DNA of 64,000 bases from Maea johnstoni. Lineage: Eukaryota; Annelida; Polychaeta; Spionida; Magelonidae. The translations under genes were made by a program, and so were the position numbers. Within the stretch, counting starts at the first letter, position 1. Each line of letters begins with the position of its first letter. The stretch lies in contig OZ012695.1 in assembly GCA_963942565.1 (NCBI GenBank), positions 15,538,884 through 15,602,883 on the forward strand, written 5' to 3'. Shown piece after piece: positions 63,370 through 64,000 of the stretch. Below the pieces are notes generated by a model, which did not search any database, had not been told where the DNA came from, and saw only the letters and a program-made list of their open reading frames with translations.

Positions 63370-64000
63370 ATATCACCTATTAAATTCTGCATTGTTTGAT
63401 GATAACTTATCGTTAGTGAGTTTCTATCAACAATCTTCTATCCTGTGCGGTAGGATGTGTTTTGCTTTAGTGTGAACAGACTACCGCATGATTAGCTCTA
63501 TGGAGAATGATGCTGTTTAAAGACTTAACATGATGATAAATCATTTTAGTCATTTATTTCTCAGAAATACGTCTCACATTTTGTTGAGTGTAGGTTTTAG
63601 CTATGGCACTTTATTACTTCACATTATATGTATCTCTCATCGAGGCCATAAGACAACCAAGGGGCGAGCTTGTCACTACCTCGTGCATTGATAACACTAG
63701 ATGAGCAAACTGAATAAAAATTATGTTAAAAGGTATTTTCAATGACTATGAAATGCAAAAGAAGAATCTGACTTGTGCAAATGCTTTTATTATCAACTTC
63801 TCCGCACACAGCTTGAATTGTATAAGCAGTATATTGTATACTTTGGACTGTCATACCTTCAGTCCTAGTAAGGATTAAGGATGTTTCCTGGTCAATTAAA
63901 GCATGCAGAAAGTATGAACACATTCATGTCGATTTGATTAGTATAGTATAGTCTAGTAAAGTATGGTATCGTAAGGTATCATAATTGAGTGGACTATTAA
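63370..64000 (-). other. Spacer, inverse of 36.6-37.2 kb
   Basis: The last 450 bp match 36700-37130 inverted (for example the segment reading AATTGACCAGGAAA, AATCCTTA and ACTGAAG). This confirms that the minus-strand genes belong to mirror-image units of the same cluster. No gene is visible. Confidence 0.5.

Overview
This is eukaryotic, AT-rich, repeat-heavy DNA. Genes are split by GT-AG introns, (TA)n, (CT)n and (GATA)n tracts are long, and several classes of transposable element are present. The mixture (an expanded prostaglandin-dehydrogenase-like family, Tx1/L1-like LINEs, FLYWCH-MULE and Harbinger-like elements) fits a marine invertebrate such as a mollusc, echinoderm, hemichordate or amphioxus. 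The sequence alone does not fix the phylum.

The host content is one gene family: a cluster of short-chain dehydrogenases closely resembling 15-hydroxyprostaglandin dehydrogenase (HPGD). The gene has seven coding exons of 93, 124, 107, 97, 77, 161 and 136 nt, giving 264 aa. Copy A (434-5793, +) and copy C (22506-34881, +) are complete and open. Copy B (12651-15309, +) has only exons 1-3 and a frameshift in exon 1. Copy D (44562-45559, +) has exons 1-3 and a frameshift in exon 3. On the minus strand are an orphan exon 1 (46763-46855), copy E (exons 1-5, 61002 down to 51151) and copy F (a damaged exon 6, 63005-63153). The 5' and 3' flanks of the copies are also homologous, so whole units of about 10-22 kb were duplicated. 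Orientation switches from + to - around a 200-base assembly gap (46301-46500), which lies between the arms of a large inverted repeat (42905-44713 and 46733-49338).

Mobile DNA fills the introns and spacers. A complete 6.9-kb LINE (52071-58975) sits in intron 3 of copy E, with a perfect 15-bp target-site duplication and a 58-nt poly(A) tail. Its ORF2 is an intact endonuclease/reverse transcriptase. Its ORF1 is a zinc-finger protein fused to a catalytically complete TatD-type nuclease, which is the most striking object in the window. Intron 5 of copy C holds a MULE transposon with an intact FLYWCH-MULE transposase and roughly 1.1-kb inverted repeats built of AT-rich tandem units. Intron 3 of copy C holds a 2965-bp Harbinger-like element with TAA duplications. 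Intron 1 of copy B holds a 1292-bp CACTG-ended element. Older LINE pieces lie at 16005-16965, 17560-18115 and 38640-39250. A second LINE family lies at 40335-43690, and part of it is carried in both arms of the inverted repeat. An 883-bp insertion with hairpin ends interrupts the right-arm copy.

The HPGD-like enzymes would act on hydroxylated eicosanoid-like or other lipid alcohols with NAD+. The remaining coding sequences serve only transposition.
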